NCBI GenBank assembly: GCA_037577475.1
Contig: CM075194.1
Coordinates: 2,850,001 to 2,914,000, forward strand
Length of the DNA stretch: 64,000 nt
Direction: 5' to 3'
Source of the DNA: Chaunax sp. Z400
Taxonomy: Eukaryota; Chordata; Actinopteri; Lophiiformes; Chaunacidae
In this document: positions 35,435 through 47,001 of the stretch, in pieces
Numbering within the stretch: position 1 is the stretch's first letter
Layout: every line of letters begins with the position of its first letter
Translations under genes and position numbers: made by a program
Notes under the pieces: model-generated
What the model was told of the DNA's origin: nothing
Seen by the model: the letters and a program-made list of their open reading frames with translations, nothing else
The model's database searches: none

Positions 35435-36730
35435 TTAAGTACACTCAACACACCTGATCATCCTCTTACCTGTGTGTTACCTGTATCTCAGGCACGTTCC
35501 TATGGTTGGCTCAGAGCAGAAAGGATCTTTTCTGTGTTTGGGATCAGGATGGGGAGCTCCGCCCCTCCTCTGTGCCTCTACCACTTGAGGTAAAAACTGA
35601 TCCTGCCGTTCTCTTTGTCCCCCTTTGTGCTCTGGTGATGTTCACCTGTGTGTTCCCTGCATGCTCAGGTGGAGCTGACTCACCTGTCTGCCTGTCATGA
35701 TGCTCTGTGGGGTTTGGATACTCATGGCCGAGTCTGTATTCGTACACTGTCTCCTTCCTGTCCCATCGGGCTCCACTGGACCTCCCTGGACCTCAGCCAG
35801 CTTGGTACGTACCGGATTCTCACAGGTTGACACTGGGGGGAGTCATACATTACATCACATATATTTTTATTACTTGATACTTTTATAAGTAAATTCAACC
35901 TAAGACTCATACAAATATTGCTTAAATTAAGTAACAATAAGTGATAAAGATTTATTTGTTTTGTCCCCTCAGTAACAGTCAGGAGGGCAGCCTCGTTTTA
36001 GTGTCCTGTCTTGAATCCGGACTGATAAAGGTCAGGAATGTTGGTCTGGTTTAGGTGTACCAAAGGCAAAAGAGAGACAGGTTTCCAGTTCCTCACTGCA
36101 GAAGGTTTGTTAGTGGGTTTCTTTAATAGAGGGTTGACAATCTCTGGAAAACTACCGGTTGTCAGAGAGGTGTTGGAGGTTGGTTGGTCGTGAAGAACCA
36201 GCTCCAGATCCCTGAGAAAATGTCAAAAACCGCAGAATCTCACAATGTTACAGAAAGTGGGGAAAAACCATCCTGGATTCACCCCTTCAACTGGATCCGC
36301 ATCAAAATTTAAAGGGGTCTACTCTGGCCCAAGACCAGGAAATAAATCTGTTCAGTAGATTTTGTCTAATCGTAGAATCCAACCAACCAACCAACAAACA
36401 AACAGACACCTGCTGGGCGAAAATAATAAATACATTTAAAAAAATAAAACAGTTTGATACAAAATAACATTTAAAAAAGTATAAAATATTTTAAGAACAG
36501 AAAACAATCTTTCTCAAATTTCTAAAATTCACTTTATAGTTCAAAAAATAAATAAATAAAGAAAGTATACAAAGATGACCTTTAATGAGTTGTTGGGTCT
36601 GATGTGTGTGTTTGTGTTGAGGGGGTTGGTGTCAGGTTACAGTGTGACGCGTCAAACACACCCCCTCAGCTGTGCTTTTACATCACTTTGACAGCTGGAG
36701 GTTGTGTAACAGGCCTGTAATTAAGGGGAG

Positions 36731-36764
<34 letters not shown>

Positions 36765-39700
36765 TCATACTGTAACCTGACTAGTGGGTCGTGTCTGTTT
36801 TTAGTTCTCCTGCCCTTCTCACTATCTAAGACCACATGACTGTCTGTCTCTCTGCCTGTCTTTCTCTCTCTCTCACTCTTTCCCTCCATCTCTCAGTCTG
36901 TCTGTCTGTCTCAGCACTTTTAAAACTTTTCCACACAATGTGATGAACTATGTTTCTACGTCTGTAGTGATGTCACAACATGATGACGGTTCATTATTAT
37001 CACAGAAGGGGGCTATAAGAACGGGTTCTCTCTGCACTTCCTGTCCGTCTGTCCATCACGTTCATTTCCAAAGCATAACTCAAAAACCTTTTAAGTCCTA
37101 TTTGTTTTGTCTCCATGGTTACAAATTAAATTTTGGCTCATTCTGTGAGTGGGATTTGTCTCAGATGTGGGTTTCTGGGCCACAACTCAAAAACTTAATG
37201 TACACATCTCCCATATACTGGGAAAGAGCCTTTTAATGAGCTAATTTTAAGCATTTCATTTATTTATTAATTTTCATGTGGAAAAATTAGCTTTCATAGA
37301 TGCAATTAACAATAATTGTAATTAACAGGAATAAGTTAAATAAGTTCTTTCTGTCTGTCTTCAATTAAATATACCTGTGGTGTTGGATCCTCAGTATTTC
37401 ATGCTTATTAATTGACTTCTGACTACTTCAGCCTGCAGACTCCTGCTCAGGGCTTCAGAACGTAATTTCCCTCAGTGTCGTCAAGTCTATAGTCATTAAA
37501 AACAAATTATTTTTTAATATATTTTTTAAAGAAAAGTGGATCGTCAGATTGTTTCAGAGTCACTGCTGTAGGAGACAGAGAAAAGACAAAGTAGACCTTT
37601 TAAAAGGCAGCTAGTTTCTTTATTATGTCTTTGCACCTAAAAGCAACACTTTCATGATAGTTTGAGCCACATAATAGGATTTGTTGACCATGAAAACCTA
37701 CCCTTAGAATTTGAAATCACATTGGTTTTGGTATTAGTTTGATAGTTATTCTAGAAAAATAATATTTCACCAATGGTGGTTTTGTTCAGGATCTAGATCA
37801 GGAACGTTTGAAGATAAATTTGACACCAGACTGAATCAGAACAGCTTCAGTTTCAATCTGATCTCAGTTCAGTTTGTATCATTATTAGTTGTTATATCAT
37901 TGTAGTGAATTTTCCTTGAGCCCTATAAATGTAAACGTTCTGGATCACCAGATCCAGAATATTACTTGGATCCAGATCAGACTCTGATGTGTTCTAGATC
38001 TTATGGGGATGTCACATTCAATTTTTCCAGGCATCATCTATGAAGTTAGAAGCAAAAAAATCTTGTAATTGGCTCTAACCAGCAATGGCAAAGAATCCAT
38101 TGAAGAAAATTCTAGATCCAGGTAACGACTATCTTACTGTTGTGCTGGTTTCTTTGTTTGCTCGTCTGTCTGTTAGCAGGATGACTCAAAAAGTTATGAA
38201 TGAATTTTTTTTGGAGAGGTGGGGTACGGCCCGAGGAACAATCCAATAGATTTTGGTGCTGATCTGGATCGTATGTTTGGCTTTTCTGCTCTGACATTTT
38301 CTGTTTCTTATCAATAAATGATACTCTGATACCACTTAATCTATTCATTTGGCAACACAAAAATCTGTCAACAAAATAGTTTCTAACCAATGAAAAAGAA
38401 TAATATTTTTGTCAGCTGTTGATTTGGATGCTTAGTTTGTTGTTGCATTAGTCACTTGTACACTAATGAACCAGTTTAGCTAAAACATAACACCAGACTT
38501 CCAGATGACAAATAGCTACAGCAGCAGCGTTGACGAAGACCTTGAAAAGGTCAGTATGGCAGTCTGTAAATCACATCTGAAATATGAGGCTGTTTCTCCC
38601 AAAACAGACTGACCTGGAATCTGTTCTGAAACCTGGTCTCGCTCACATTAAACCTGGTCACCGCTGGAATCATAAATAATGTTTGTGTTTTGACAGCGCT
38701 GGATGAGATCTGATCAACTTTTACTGTAGTGACTTTTGACTGTGAGATCCATCCATTTGTTGTAGAGGGTTGTACGTAAGTTACATCCTAGAAGACAATC
38801 TGTAGGATCTTTAGGTCATTCTGTAGGTCTGGAGGATGTTTTGAGGGTCCTAGATGAGGTTTATTAGGGAGGTCCAGTTTATTAAGGGTTGGTTTAATTG
38901 ATTTTTAAGGTCTTTCATTTGAACCACTATGGAGTCTGCGATCCTCAGGGAATAGTCTTTTCTCCTTCCCCCGAGGCCTGACTGAAAACTAGATGTGAAA
39001 CCCTTCAGGTTTCCATGGCAAGCTCCCCTTGATTGTGAGTCCTAACTGTTCAAGTTATTTAAGCTATCTTTGGGGAGGTTCCCAAGGTCCATGGTGAGGT
39101 TCCAGTTGGACAATGACCTCATTCTTTACAGGTCCTGAAGATGTTTTTGAGGTCCTTGAGTCAGTGTCAGAGGTCTTCAGTGTAGTCTGTGTGTCCATGT
39201 GGAGGTTTGTTCGATTCTTAAGGTGGTTCATAGATGTCCTGATGATGTTTTCGGGGTTCTAGAGAGTAATCTTCTTTGTTAAATGACGTCATTTGACTGA
39301 ATGTAGGTCAAAGACACAGCTCTTGTCTGAAAAGCAAAATGAACAACTGTTTTATTACAGATATTTAAAGCTACAATTAAACAATTCTATTATAGATGAA
39401 CATTATTGGTATTTGTGGGAGATCCTGAAAGACAAACTCTGTCTCTGAACTCTAACCTACAGACCTGATCGATGTTTCAGTGGTTCATGAAGTTTTTAAG
39501 ATTTCTCATGTTTTATGAAGATATACATGTATAACAGGTTTGTTCAGCAAAATATCTCCTGTGTGTTAAAGGAAGTGTTCGTCTGGTCAGTGTGAGCTGT
39601 GGCAGTCAGAACATCTGGGCCGTGGACAGTCGAGGAGTCGTTTATTTCAGGGTCGGAACCCAACCTCTGAACCCGAGCATGATGCTGCCAGCCTGGATCC

Positions 39701-41001
39701 AAATAGAACCACCTGTACAGGTAACACATACAAACTGGATCCACATAGAACCACCTGTACAGGTCACACACACAAACTGGATCCACATAGAACCACCTGT
39801 ACAGGTCACACACACAAACTGGATCCACATAGAACCACCTGTTCAGGTAACACACACACTGGATCCACATAGAACCACCTGTTCAGGTAACACATACAAA
39901 CTGGATCCACATAGAACCACCTGTACAGGTCACACACACAAACTGGATCCACATAGAACCACCTGTTCAGGTAACACATACAAACTGGATCCACATAGAA
40001 CCACCTGTACAGGTCACACACACAAACTGGATCCACATAGAACCACCTGTACAGGTAACACATACAAACTGGATAAAACCATCTGTACAGTGTGTGTCAC
40101 CTGTCCAGGTAACTGTGACATCATGTTTCTGCAGCCAATAGGAGTGCAGCTGGTCAGTATTCAGACAAGTCCTAATGACCGTCTCCTCTGGGCGGTGGAC
40201 AACAGAGGAAGTGTCTTTGTCAGGACCGGACTCAGTGATGAGATGCCTGTGGGGACGGACTGGGAGCTGGTTCCAGGTATGTATATACCTGTCTGTCTGA
40301 TGAGAACACCTGTCTGTGTGATGAGAACACCTGTCTGTGTGATGAGAACACCTGTCTGTGTGATGAGATTACCTGTCTGTCTGATGAGATTACCTGTCTG
40401 TCTGATGAGATTACCTGTCTGTCTGATGAGAACACCATCTCATACATACTGTGTATACTCTTCTAGAATATGTGTATTTGAATGTGTGGACTTGTGTACA
40501 TATTTGTGTACTTTAGGTTTAGCCGTCAGTCAGCTGGTCCTCAGCTCTCGGACGGTTTGGGTTCGGTGTGTAAACGGAGATCTGGCTCGACGTTATGGCG
40601 TCTCTGACAGAAACCCTGCTGGAGACTACTGGAAGAAGATCCCTGGAAACGCCAACTGGTTAACTGGTAAGACTGGGTTGATACAGTTGTGTAGTATATC
40701 TGTTTGTGTATGAGTGTGTATCAGTATTAATTCTCAGTACTGAAGCTCAGGTGTGTCCCTCATGTTTTATTATATTGACAGACTTCAGGTATGAGGAATG
40801 ACTCTCAGGTGTGTTGTTGTCTCTAGCGTCTCTCTCTCTCTCTCTGTAGTTACTGCAGATGATGAGTTGTGGGCGGTGACTCTGATTGGTGGATTGTCCC
40901 GTCGCCTGACAAAGCTCCTCCCACAGACTCCTTGCAGGCCTGCTCGCTTGGGCCCCTCCTTCAGTGGGGACGATGTCGACGACGAATGGGAGCTCATCTG
41001 A
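26522..41001 (+). CDS. tecpr2: Tectonin beta-propeller repeat-containing protein 2 (complete)
   Basis: TECPR2 acts in autophagy and ER-exit/secretory traffic, binding ATG8 proteins; human mutations cause hereditary sensory and autonomic neuropathy. Coding exons: 26522-26602, 27157-27297, 27705-27833, 28038-28169, 28413-28570, 28657-28810, 29069-29221, 29756-29888, 30481-30710, 30807-31020, 31099-31351, 31445-31676, 31788-32024, 32106-32173, 32252-32367, 32502-32675, 34304-34484, 34725-34866, 34957-35182, 35270-35359, 35492-35589, 35669-35804, 39572-39720, 40135-40276, 40517-40666, 40850-41001. They total 4071 bases, 1356 codons (human 1411). An N-terminal WD40 propeller (residues about 20-330) is followed by an acidic Ser-rich linker and C-terminal tectonin repeats (WALDSNGSLWFRTG, WAVDNRGSVFVRTG). 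The protein ends DDEWELI, a C-terminal LIR as in human (DEWEVI). Exon numbers in this report count the 5' UTR exon as 1. Confidence 0.95.
27982..28025 (+). repeat. (TC)n tract upstream of a TECPR2 acceptor
   Basis: About 20 TC units end 12 bases before the TGTGTAG acceptor of the exon at 28038, making an unusually long polypyrimidine tract. Confidence 0.95.
34632..34711 (+). repeat. (TG)n microsatellite before TECPR2 exon 19
   Basis: About 39 TG units end only 13 bases before the acceptor (GTGTCACAG) of the exon at 34725. TG runs in this position bind CELF/TDP-43-type proteins in other genes and can influence exon use; that effect is inferred here. Confidence 0.97.
35379..35430. repeat. (CA)n microsatellite in TECPR2 intron 21
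   Basis: Pure CA run, visible directly, between the exons ending at 35359 and starting at 35492. Confidence 0.97.
36190..36425 (+). repeat. Dispersed fish repeat in TECPR2 intron 23
   Basis: CACCCCTTCAACTGGATCCG, ATCAAAATTTAAAGGGG, then TTCAGTAGATTTTGTCTAATC and a tail of CCAACCAACAAACAAACAGACA match the layout of a frequent fish element that ends in CAAACAAACAAA. Related copies lie at 38150-38280 (reverse) and 49015-49190. Confidence 0.6.
36731..36759. repeat. (TG)n microsatellite
   Basis: TG run directly visible in TECPR2 intron 23. Confidence 0.9.
37020..37420. repeat. Possible dispersed repeat in TECPR2 intron 23
   Basis: The phrases CATAACTCAAAAAC and GGATCCTCAGTATTTCATGCTT recur in diverged form at 62402-62480 (CATAACTCAAACAG, GGATCCTGAGTATTTCACGCTT). 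That suggests two copies of one element. Ends were not resolved. Confidence 0.4.
38150..38280 (-). repeat. Reverse-oriented copy of the dispersed repeat at 36190
   Basis: On the minus strand it reads GATCCAGATCAGCACCAAAAT, then GTACCCCACCTC, then ATCCTGCTAACAGACAGACG. This is the same word order as the copies at 36190 and 49015. Confidence 0.5.
39735..40080 (+). repeat. tecpr2: 42-bp minisatellite that copies the TECPR2 exon 24 donor
   Basis: Each unit repeats CTGGATCCACATAGAACCAC then CTGTACAG or CTGTTCAG, followed by GTAACACA or GTCACACA. The first member is the genuine end of exon 24 (39691-39720). Donor-like GT sites are at 39721 (the real one), 39763, 39805, 39847, 39887, 39929, 39971, 40013 and 40055. 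Spacing is 42 except one 40-base unit. Confidence 0.95.
40283..40436. repeat. 20-bp minisatellite in TECPR2 intron 25
   Basis: Seven copies of a unit like ACCTGTCTGTGTGATGAGA begin only a few bases after the donor at 40277. Confidence 0.95.
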
Positions 41002-42233
41002 CCCATGACATCGCTGTGATGTCACCACTGTGTGGTGTTGGTCTGTCTGATCTGGATTCACCTGGTAGGACATTGTGGTGTCATAGTGAGCAGTGGCATT
41101 CCTGAACAGGAGGTGGGCTGTGTGATGTCACTGCTGGGCCGACACTGATCACGCAGGTGACATCACTTCCTGTGACATTAATGTTTAGAGGATGGTTCTG
41201 AAAGAAGATGGCCGCCACACAGGGAGTCCAGGTGGTTGCTGGGAAAGGAAGTGAAATGAAACTGTTTAGTTTTTGTTTTAATAGGAAGCACTTTAATCTC
41301 TGAAGGGATGGTGGACTACAGAGGGGTTGGTTCTAACTGGTTCTGATCAGACCAAACTGGTTCTGATTGGTTCTTACTTGACCAAAAAGGTTCAGACTGG
41401 TTCTGACTTGACTAATCTGGTGCTGACTAGACCAAACTGGTATTGACTGAACCAAACAGCCTCTAACTCATTATAGATCAGCTCAGTGTTTTTCCAGTTT
41501 AGCTCATTGTGGTCAAACTGGGTCTTATTGACTCAAACTGGTTCCAAATTGGCACTTCTGCATTCCAGTTTACTTCAGTCTGGTTCTATATTTGGACATT
41601 AAAGGGACATGTAACATTTTTACTCCATGTTAGTTCAGTTCAGATTGGTTCAAACTGGTTCTAACTGGTTTTATTTCATTCATTTTAGAGTGGCTCATCT
41701 CACAGATAAACTGATTTTTACCTGGTTCAGGTTCTAACTTGTTTTCACTCGGGTTCATTTTTCATTCCAGCTCAGTTGAGTCTGGTTGTCTATGACAGGA
41801 TTAAAGGGACATTTCACTGCACAAGTACACGTTTACACTTAATTCTGGTTATCTTTACTCTGATTTAGTTTATTTATATTTAGACCAGAGTTAGCTTCAA
41901 GCTAATTATTAAAGGGACATTTTAGAGACTCAAGTCTATATGGTGAATGAAGGACTTTATATTTATTAGAGCTTTGGTCTTACACTACAGGGTTAATACA
42001 CACACACAGAGAACTACCTGTGAAATGGATGGTTTTTATCTTATTTTTTATTTCGTGTAGTTTTATGTTTTTAATCCACTGTAACTTCCTCTGGAGTTGA
42101 AATGTCTTCGACTGACTTCAGATCTGTTAAAGAGAAACAATGAAGTGGTAAAAGATCAGATCAGACTGGGGTTAAACTGATTTACAGCACTAAACCTCCT
42201 CCTCTAACTCCAACCATACTGGACTGCATGTTG
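41002..42233 (+). other. tecpr2: Probable TECPR2 3' UTR
   Basis: The stretch is non-coding, with many diverged copies of CTGGTTCTGA and AAACTGGTT (41330-41760) and the repeated phrase TTAAAGGGACATTT. No other gene is seen. UTR status is inferred from position before the first polyA signal. Confidence 0.5.
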
Positions 42234-42239
42234 AATAAA
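42234..42239 (+). terminator. tecpr2: TECPR2 polyadenylation signal candidate
   Basis: AATAAA lies 1.23 kb past the stop. A second AATAAA lies at 42630-42635, followed by a T/GT-rich stretch (TAAATGTCATGTCTC). Either could be used, and the choice cannot be made from sequence alone. Confidence 0.45.
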
Positions 42240-43014
42240 AGTTCTGATTCTAGTTGCAGGTCTAGATCTAACAACTCTAGATCTACTCACTATTTATCAA
42301 TTATATAATTAACATGGCAGCAGAGAGAATCTCTGACATTTAATATGTTTAACTCAGAAACAGAAAACCTGGCTTGTGTTGGACTCTGATGGGCTGTGAT
42401 GGACTGTGGTGGACCCGTAGTGGACTCTAGACCTGCAGTGAGGTTCAGGTCTGAGGTCTGAACTGGATTTATATTGATTAGCTATTAAAATAGACTCCAG
42501 AATGGTCCTTTAAACGTTAACCAGAGAGACCTGAGTAGGTTTGACTGCTTCATGATGTCATCCTGCTGTCAGGTGATTGGTTGTTGTTCTAAATTGTGAC
42601 TTCTGTTGTGTGACTTCATTCATGAACGTAATAAACATGTTTAAACACTAAATGTCATGTCTCATTCATTCATTCATGTTACTAACTTCACTTCTTTCCC
42701 AGGAGTCTTTGTGCTTTCCCATCCCGTAGGTTACCGTGGGCTGTGATTGGATCTACTGACATTATTATCATCATCATCATATAATTATTGTTATGATTAT
42801 TACTATTGTTGTGGTCATTATAAATGCTCCTAATTGCTGTCTTTATATTACAGTAGGTTTACTGTTGTTGGTGTACGTGTCTGTGTCCCTATTCCTCTAT
42901 CCCTCTCTCTCCCTCTCTCTCCTCACCTATCTCTCTCACTCTCCCTCTCCCCCTCTCTTGTTCTCTACCTCCTCCTCTCTCTCTCTCTCTCTCTCATGTC
43001 TCTCTCTTTTTCGA

Positions 43015-43435
43015 CCCACCGGTCAAAGCAGAGGGCCGCCCACCTTTAGTCTTGGATCTGCCAGTTTTTCCTCACCTCTGTCTCCATGTTCTTGCTCATG
43101 GTGGTTGTTGGCTCTCTGTCTCTGTCTCCATGTTCTTGCTCATGGTGGTTGTTGGCTCTCTGTCTCTGTCTCCCATGTTCTTGCTCATGGTGGTTGTTGG
43201 CTCTCTGTCTCTGTCTCCATGTTCTTGCTCATGGTGGTTGTTGGCTCTCTGTCTCTGTCTCCATGTTCTTGCTCATGGTGGTTGTTGGCTCTCTGTCTCT
43301 GTCTCCATGTTCTTGCTCATGGTGGTTGTTGGCTCTCTGTCTCTGTCTCCATGAGCAGACTTCTTTTTGGAAAGTGCCTTGAGATACCTGTTGGTGTGAT
43401 CTGGCGCTATATGAATTAAATTGACTTGAAATAGG
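43015..43435 (+). mobile_element. 3' tail of an L2-type LINE or L2-tailed SINE
   Basis: GCAGAGGGCCGCCCACC, CTTGCTCATGGTGG, AAAGTGCCTTGAGATA and GGCGCTATATGAATTAAATTGA occur in the order typical of the conserved fish L2-family 3' end. An internal segment has been expanded into a 44-bp tandem repeat. Confidence 0.75.
43084..43352 (+). repeat. 44-bp minisatellite inside the L2 tail
   Basis: Six near-identical copies of CCATGTTCTTGCTCATGGTG plus 24 more bases begin at 43084, 43128, 43173, 43217, 43261 and 43305. One copy has an extra C. Confidence 0.95.
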
Positions 43436-44242
43436 CGGTGTCAGGTTATTGATCAGTATTAGTGATTTATGATCAGTGTGTTATGGTGCTCACATTTTTG
43501 TGTTTTGTTTCTTATGTCTCTTTGTTTTTGTTACTGATTAAGATGATTATTAAAAGTTAATAAGGAACAAAATACAGCTTGTTATTTTCATGCGATGAAA
43601 ACTATCCCAAGCATATTTGCACATAAACACAGTGGTTGGTTTTTAAGGCCCATGAGTGTAGATTAAAATGTTATCTGGCCCTACAAAGAGATTATGAAAT
43701 GGCTGAATGTCTCTATACTGACGGAGAACAGGCTCAGTGTCCGTGAATTAGCAATCAGAAAAGAAAACAAAGCATGGCAATCAAAAAGAAAAGAAAACAG
43801 AATGTCACTATGCAACAGGTGAGGTTGAGACAACCCGACTCAAGGCTGGACAAAAGAGTTGTTACTTAAAACAAAATGCACATTGGACTGACTCTTACCA
43901 AGTTTGAGCCAGAACAAAATGACAAATGAGTATACTCTTAGTACTATAGTACTATAGAACCCCCCCGCAAAAAAAGAAACATTTGAATGAGAACAAGTAG
44001 GAAGAATCTGCGTATTTGAAAACATAAATGTCTACATGCTAGTTCACGAATCCTCACTGTGGCAGGAAAACCAAATTACAACAAAAAAAATGGCTTCATC
44101 TCACCAAAATAGTTAATTTGATCTGAGACGAGCCCCACAACCCAAAAAAAGAGAACTAAAAACAAGATTATTTTCCATGTAGCTAAAAGGGAACTTAAGG
44201 TAAAGACTAACTAAACACAACCAAACAGTGTAGAAGCCAAGA

Positions 44243-44261
44243 GAGAGAGAGAGAGAGAGAG
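44243..44261. repeat. (GA)n microsatellite
   Basis: Short pure GA run, directly visible. Confidence 0.9.
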
Positions 44262-44369
44262 ACGGGCTGGTTGACTGCCAACAGTTTATAGTGAGCTGAA
44301 TCGTCCTGAGCCGCATCCATTCATCAGGATCCTGGAGGGAAAGACCCCCTCAGGGGGTTGTCACACCGA

Positions 44370-44702
44370 CATATATATATATACGTATGTATATATACGT
44401 ATGGTTATATATATATACATATATGTATGTATATATATATATACATGTATATATGTATGTATATATATATATATACATATATATACATGTATATATATAT
44501 ATGTATATATATATACATGTATATATATGTATATATATATATACATGTATATATATGTATATGTATATATATATATGTATATGTATGTATATGTATATGT
44601 ATATATATATATATATGTATATGTATATATATATGTATATATATACGTATATATGTATATATATATGTATATATATATGTATATATATATATGTATATAT
44701 GT
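44370..44702. repeat. Long (TA)n/(TATG)n microsatellite
   Basis: About 330 bases of TA interrupted by TG/CG steps. It is highly self-complementary and yields spurious Tyr/Ile open frames on both strands. Confidence 0.97.
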
Positions 44703-45474
44703 TCCTGAATCTTTTGTGCCAATGAAGCCTTTAATTTGAAATGAAAGGTACCACACCGATCAATTAACACATTTATTACTATCAATTGATTCATTGATAC
44801 AGATGCAGCCTGAAAAGGCAAGTACACAACTCAGGGCCCAAAAAATATTCACAACTTTGTTTTTCAGTCAATATTTTTTATTTACAACTTATATAAATAT
44901 GCTGGAATTAAACATCGGTGACAGATAAGACAGCAGAGAACAGATTTCTTTGTAAGGTCAGACTCCACAGTGATAAACTGACCTGAGGACAGCAGAGTCA
45001 AACACAAACCGTACATCAAACATCAACAGAAGGAGAAAGCTGTTTATGACTGGAGGAGATCTGCTGAGCTGCTCTGATCCTGATCGTTACTCTGAGTCCA
45101 GGATGATCAATATGATCAAGGATATTTGTTAAACCTGCGGCGGCTCAGCTGATTAAACAGGTTCAAACATCAGGGATCAGTCAGACTGACAGCTGCTGAT
45201 TCTGATTCACATTCTGTGTTGTCACATTTTGTTTTTATCAGTTCTTTGTTCATCACTCAGTTTAAACTGTTCCTGCATCACATTTAGCATAAAAGGTTTA
45301 AATGTTTTCACCTTTAAAAGTGTGTTTTTGCATGACTGACATCAAGTAACGTCAGGAAACGAATTACAGCTGCCAAGAAATTCATTAGAATTTAATCCAC
45401 GCTGACGTTTGGTGACATGCATGTTTTGTGACAGCAGCTGCTCCTGTTGTCTGGACATACCCTGATTTATTTTA

Positions 45475-45560
45475 GAAATGTTGTTGTTTAATTCCAACTC
45501 ACACTGTACGGGTAAACTGTCTGCAATGTGAGGGCAAAGGTCACGATCTATGTGTTCTAT
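45475..45560. repeat. Diverged dispersed repeat, copy 1
   Basis: TGTTTAATTCCAACTCACAC...TCACGATCTATGTG is about 80 percent alike, by eye, to 50330-50410 (TGTTTAATTCCAGCTCATGC...TCATGATCTATGTG). The two copies flank ANKRD9 in the same orientation. Confidence 0.6.
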
Positions 45561-46102
45561 CGTTAAACCACGACCTGTCTGCTCACACTGGACCTGTGAA
45601 ATGGGCCAGTGTTCCCTGTGGAAGGTGTGGCTACTGACAGTTGTCAATAAAGATTTGTTTGGAGGCTCCTTCAGGTCAGGTAGAAGTTTGTTCACAAAAC
45701 AGAAAGTAGCTTGTTTGCTATAGACGGTTCACAGTTCATCTGTTCATATGTCAGTACAGTTTGTGGTGAATTGTGACTGTATTGATTGTGCATTTGTTGC
45801 GCTTTCCAGATGCTTGAAAACCAGGCAGAGTTTAGGGGATGGACTCATCCTTCTGCTTCAGCTGAGATGTCAGAGGATCATCCAGCCACAGAAGGCCATG
45901 ATCACCCTAAGAGCTTCACAAACGACAGTCAAAGAACCTGAAATTCTTTGAAATTAGTGGGCAGCTCGAAAATTGTGTCAAAAACTGTGTCACGTACATT
46001 ATGAGACACGTCGTTCAAAAGATATGAGGTTTGTACCTGACAGACTGTTCCAGCGATTGCTGACTCAGCAATATTGATCGCTGACAACTGGTTAGGCAGG
46101 TT

Positions 46103-46108
46103 TTTATT
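46103..46108 (-). terminator. ankrd9: ANKRD9 polyadenylation signal
   Basis: TTTATT on the plus strand (AATAAA on the minus) lies about 70 bases past the ANKRD9 stop. Confidence 0.6.
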
Positions 46109-46176
46109 TACATTTTATATACATTGTCCAATCACAGCAGTCCTGGGTGCGTTGCCACGGTGATAGATGATGTCTG

Positions 46177-47001
46177 CTAGCTGTGCAGCTGCAGGAAGTC
46201 AGGCAGCGCGGCGATCTGATCCGGGCCGGTCCTGGCCAAACACCTGAGCGACTGCAGCAGGAGCGGCGGCGGGGCCAGACCGCACAACCAGCTGAACACC
46301 TCATTTCCCAACAGGCTTTGCCAGCGCTGCGGTTCGTCGTGCAGTCGGTGCAGCACGGGCGGTTTGGGCACGAAGAGCAGCAGAAAGTCGAGGCAGCGCT
46401 GAGCGTGGCGTCGTTCTGACGCGTCGGAGGAGATGAGGCGCTGCAGCGCAGCGTCGAGGCCGTCAGGCTGCGCGCCGTGAACCAGAAGCATCAGCAGGCA
46501 GTCGGACCGCGACAGCTCCACCGCCAGCTGCACCGCCGTCTTTCCTGCGTCCGCCACATGCGAGCAGCCGCCACAGCTGTCCAGGTAGTCCCGTAGGCCG
46601 CTCTGTGAGTCGCAGTCCTTCAGTGCTTCCACCATCATTCCAAGGATGGACACGCGGTCATAGCGCACCGCCACGGACAGGTGCGGCGAGCCACTGCCGC
46701 GGCAGCAGCAGAAGTTGCAGCGCGGCGCTCTGAGCGCGCTCACTGAGAACCTGTTGAGCAGGTACCGTGCGTAGTCCTGGTGATCGTGGACAAGAGCGTA
46801 CAGCAGCGCTTCCGATGGTAGGAAGGGCCGTGGGCGCCCGTCCTCCCAGAAGAGGACCTCCATACAACGCATGTCCTCCAGCACCCAGACCGGCAGCTGC
46901 TCACGCACGGCACAGTAGAAGGAGAACACTGTCCGCTCACATTGTCGCTGTGACGGAGACGAAGACAGACACTCCAGCTGAGAGGACACCAGCCACGGCA
47001 T
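46177..47001 (-). CDS. ankrd9: Ankyrin repeat domain-containing protein 9 (complete)
   Basis: ANKRD9 is reported as a cullin-5-type substrate receptor linked to turnover of IMPDH, so acting in ubiquitin ligation and nucleotide metabolism. One coding exon gives 274 residues (human 317). It starts MPWLVSSQLE; the MPW start matches the human protein. Conserved blocks are VREQLPVWVLEDMR, PSEALLYALVHDHQDYARYLL, VAVRYDRVSILGMMVEAL, TAVQLAVELSRSDCLLMLLVHGAQPDG (ankyrin repeats) and WQSLLGNEVFSWLCGLAPPPLL. The gene is GC-rich with a CpG-rich upstream flank, and is convergent with TECPR2 as in human. Confidence 0.95.
   Translation of the reverse strand: MPWLVSSQLECLSSSPSQRQCERTVFSFYCAVREQLPVWVLEDMRCMEVLFWEDGRPRPFLPSEALLYALVHDHQDYARYLLNRFSVSALRAPRCNFCCCRGSGSPHLSVAVRYDRVSILGMMVEALKDCDSQSGLRDYLDSCGGCSHVADAGKTAVQLAVELSRSDCLLMLLVHGAQPDGLDAALQRLISSDASERRHAQRCLDFLLLFVPKPPVLHRLHDEPQRWQSLLGNEVFSWLCGLAPPPLLLQSLRCLARTGPDQIAALPDFLQLHS

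Noticed and set aside
39592..40713. A 373-codon plus-strand open frame
   Set aside because: It runs from TECPR2 exon 24 through the 42-base repeat and exon 25. Conserved exon boundaries show the middle is intronic repeat, not a separate gene.
42793..43419. Open frames rich in Ser/Leu/Val/Trp repeats
   Set aside because: They are produced by a CT-rich tract and the 44-base minisatellite in an L2 tail.
44358..44827. Several Tyr/Ile-rich open frames on both strands
   Set aside because: They are translations of a TA/TATG microsatellite with no start context or homology.
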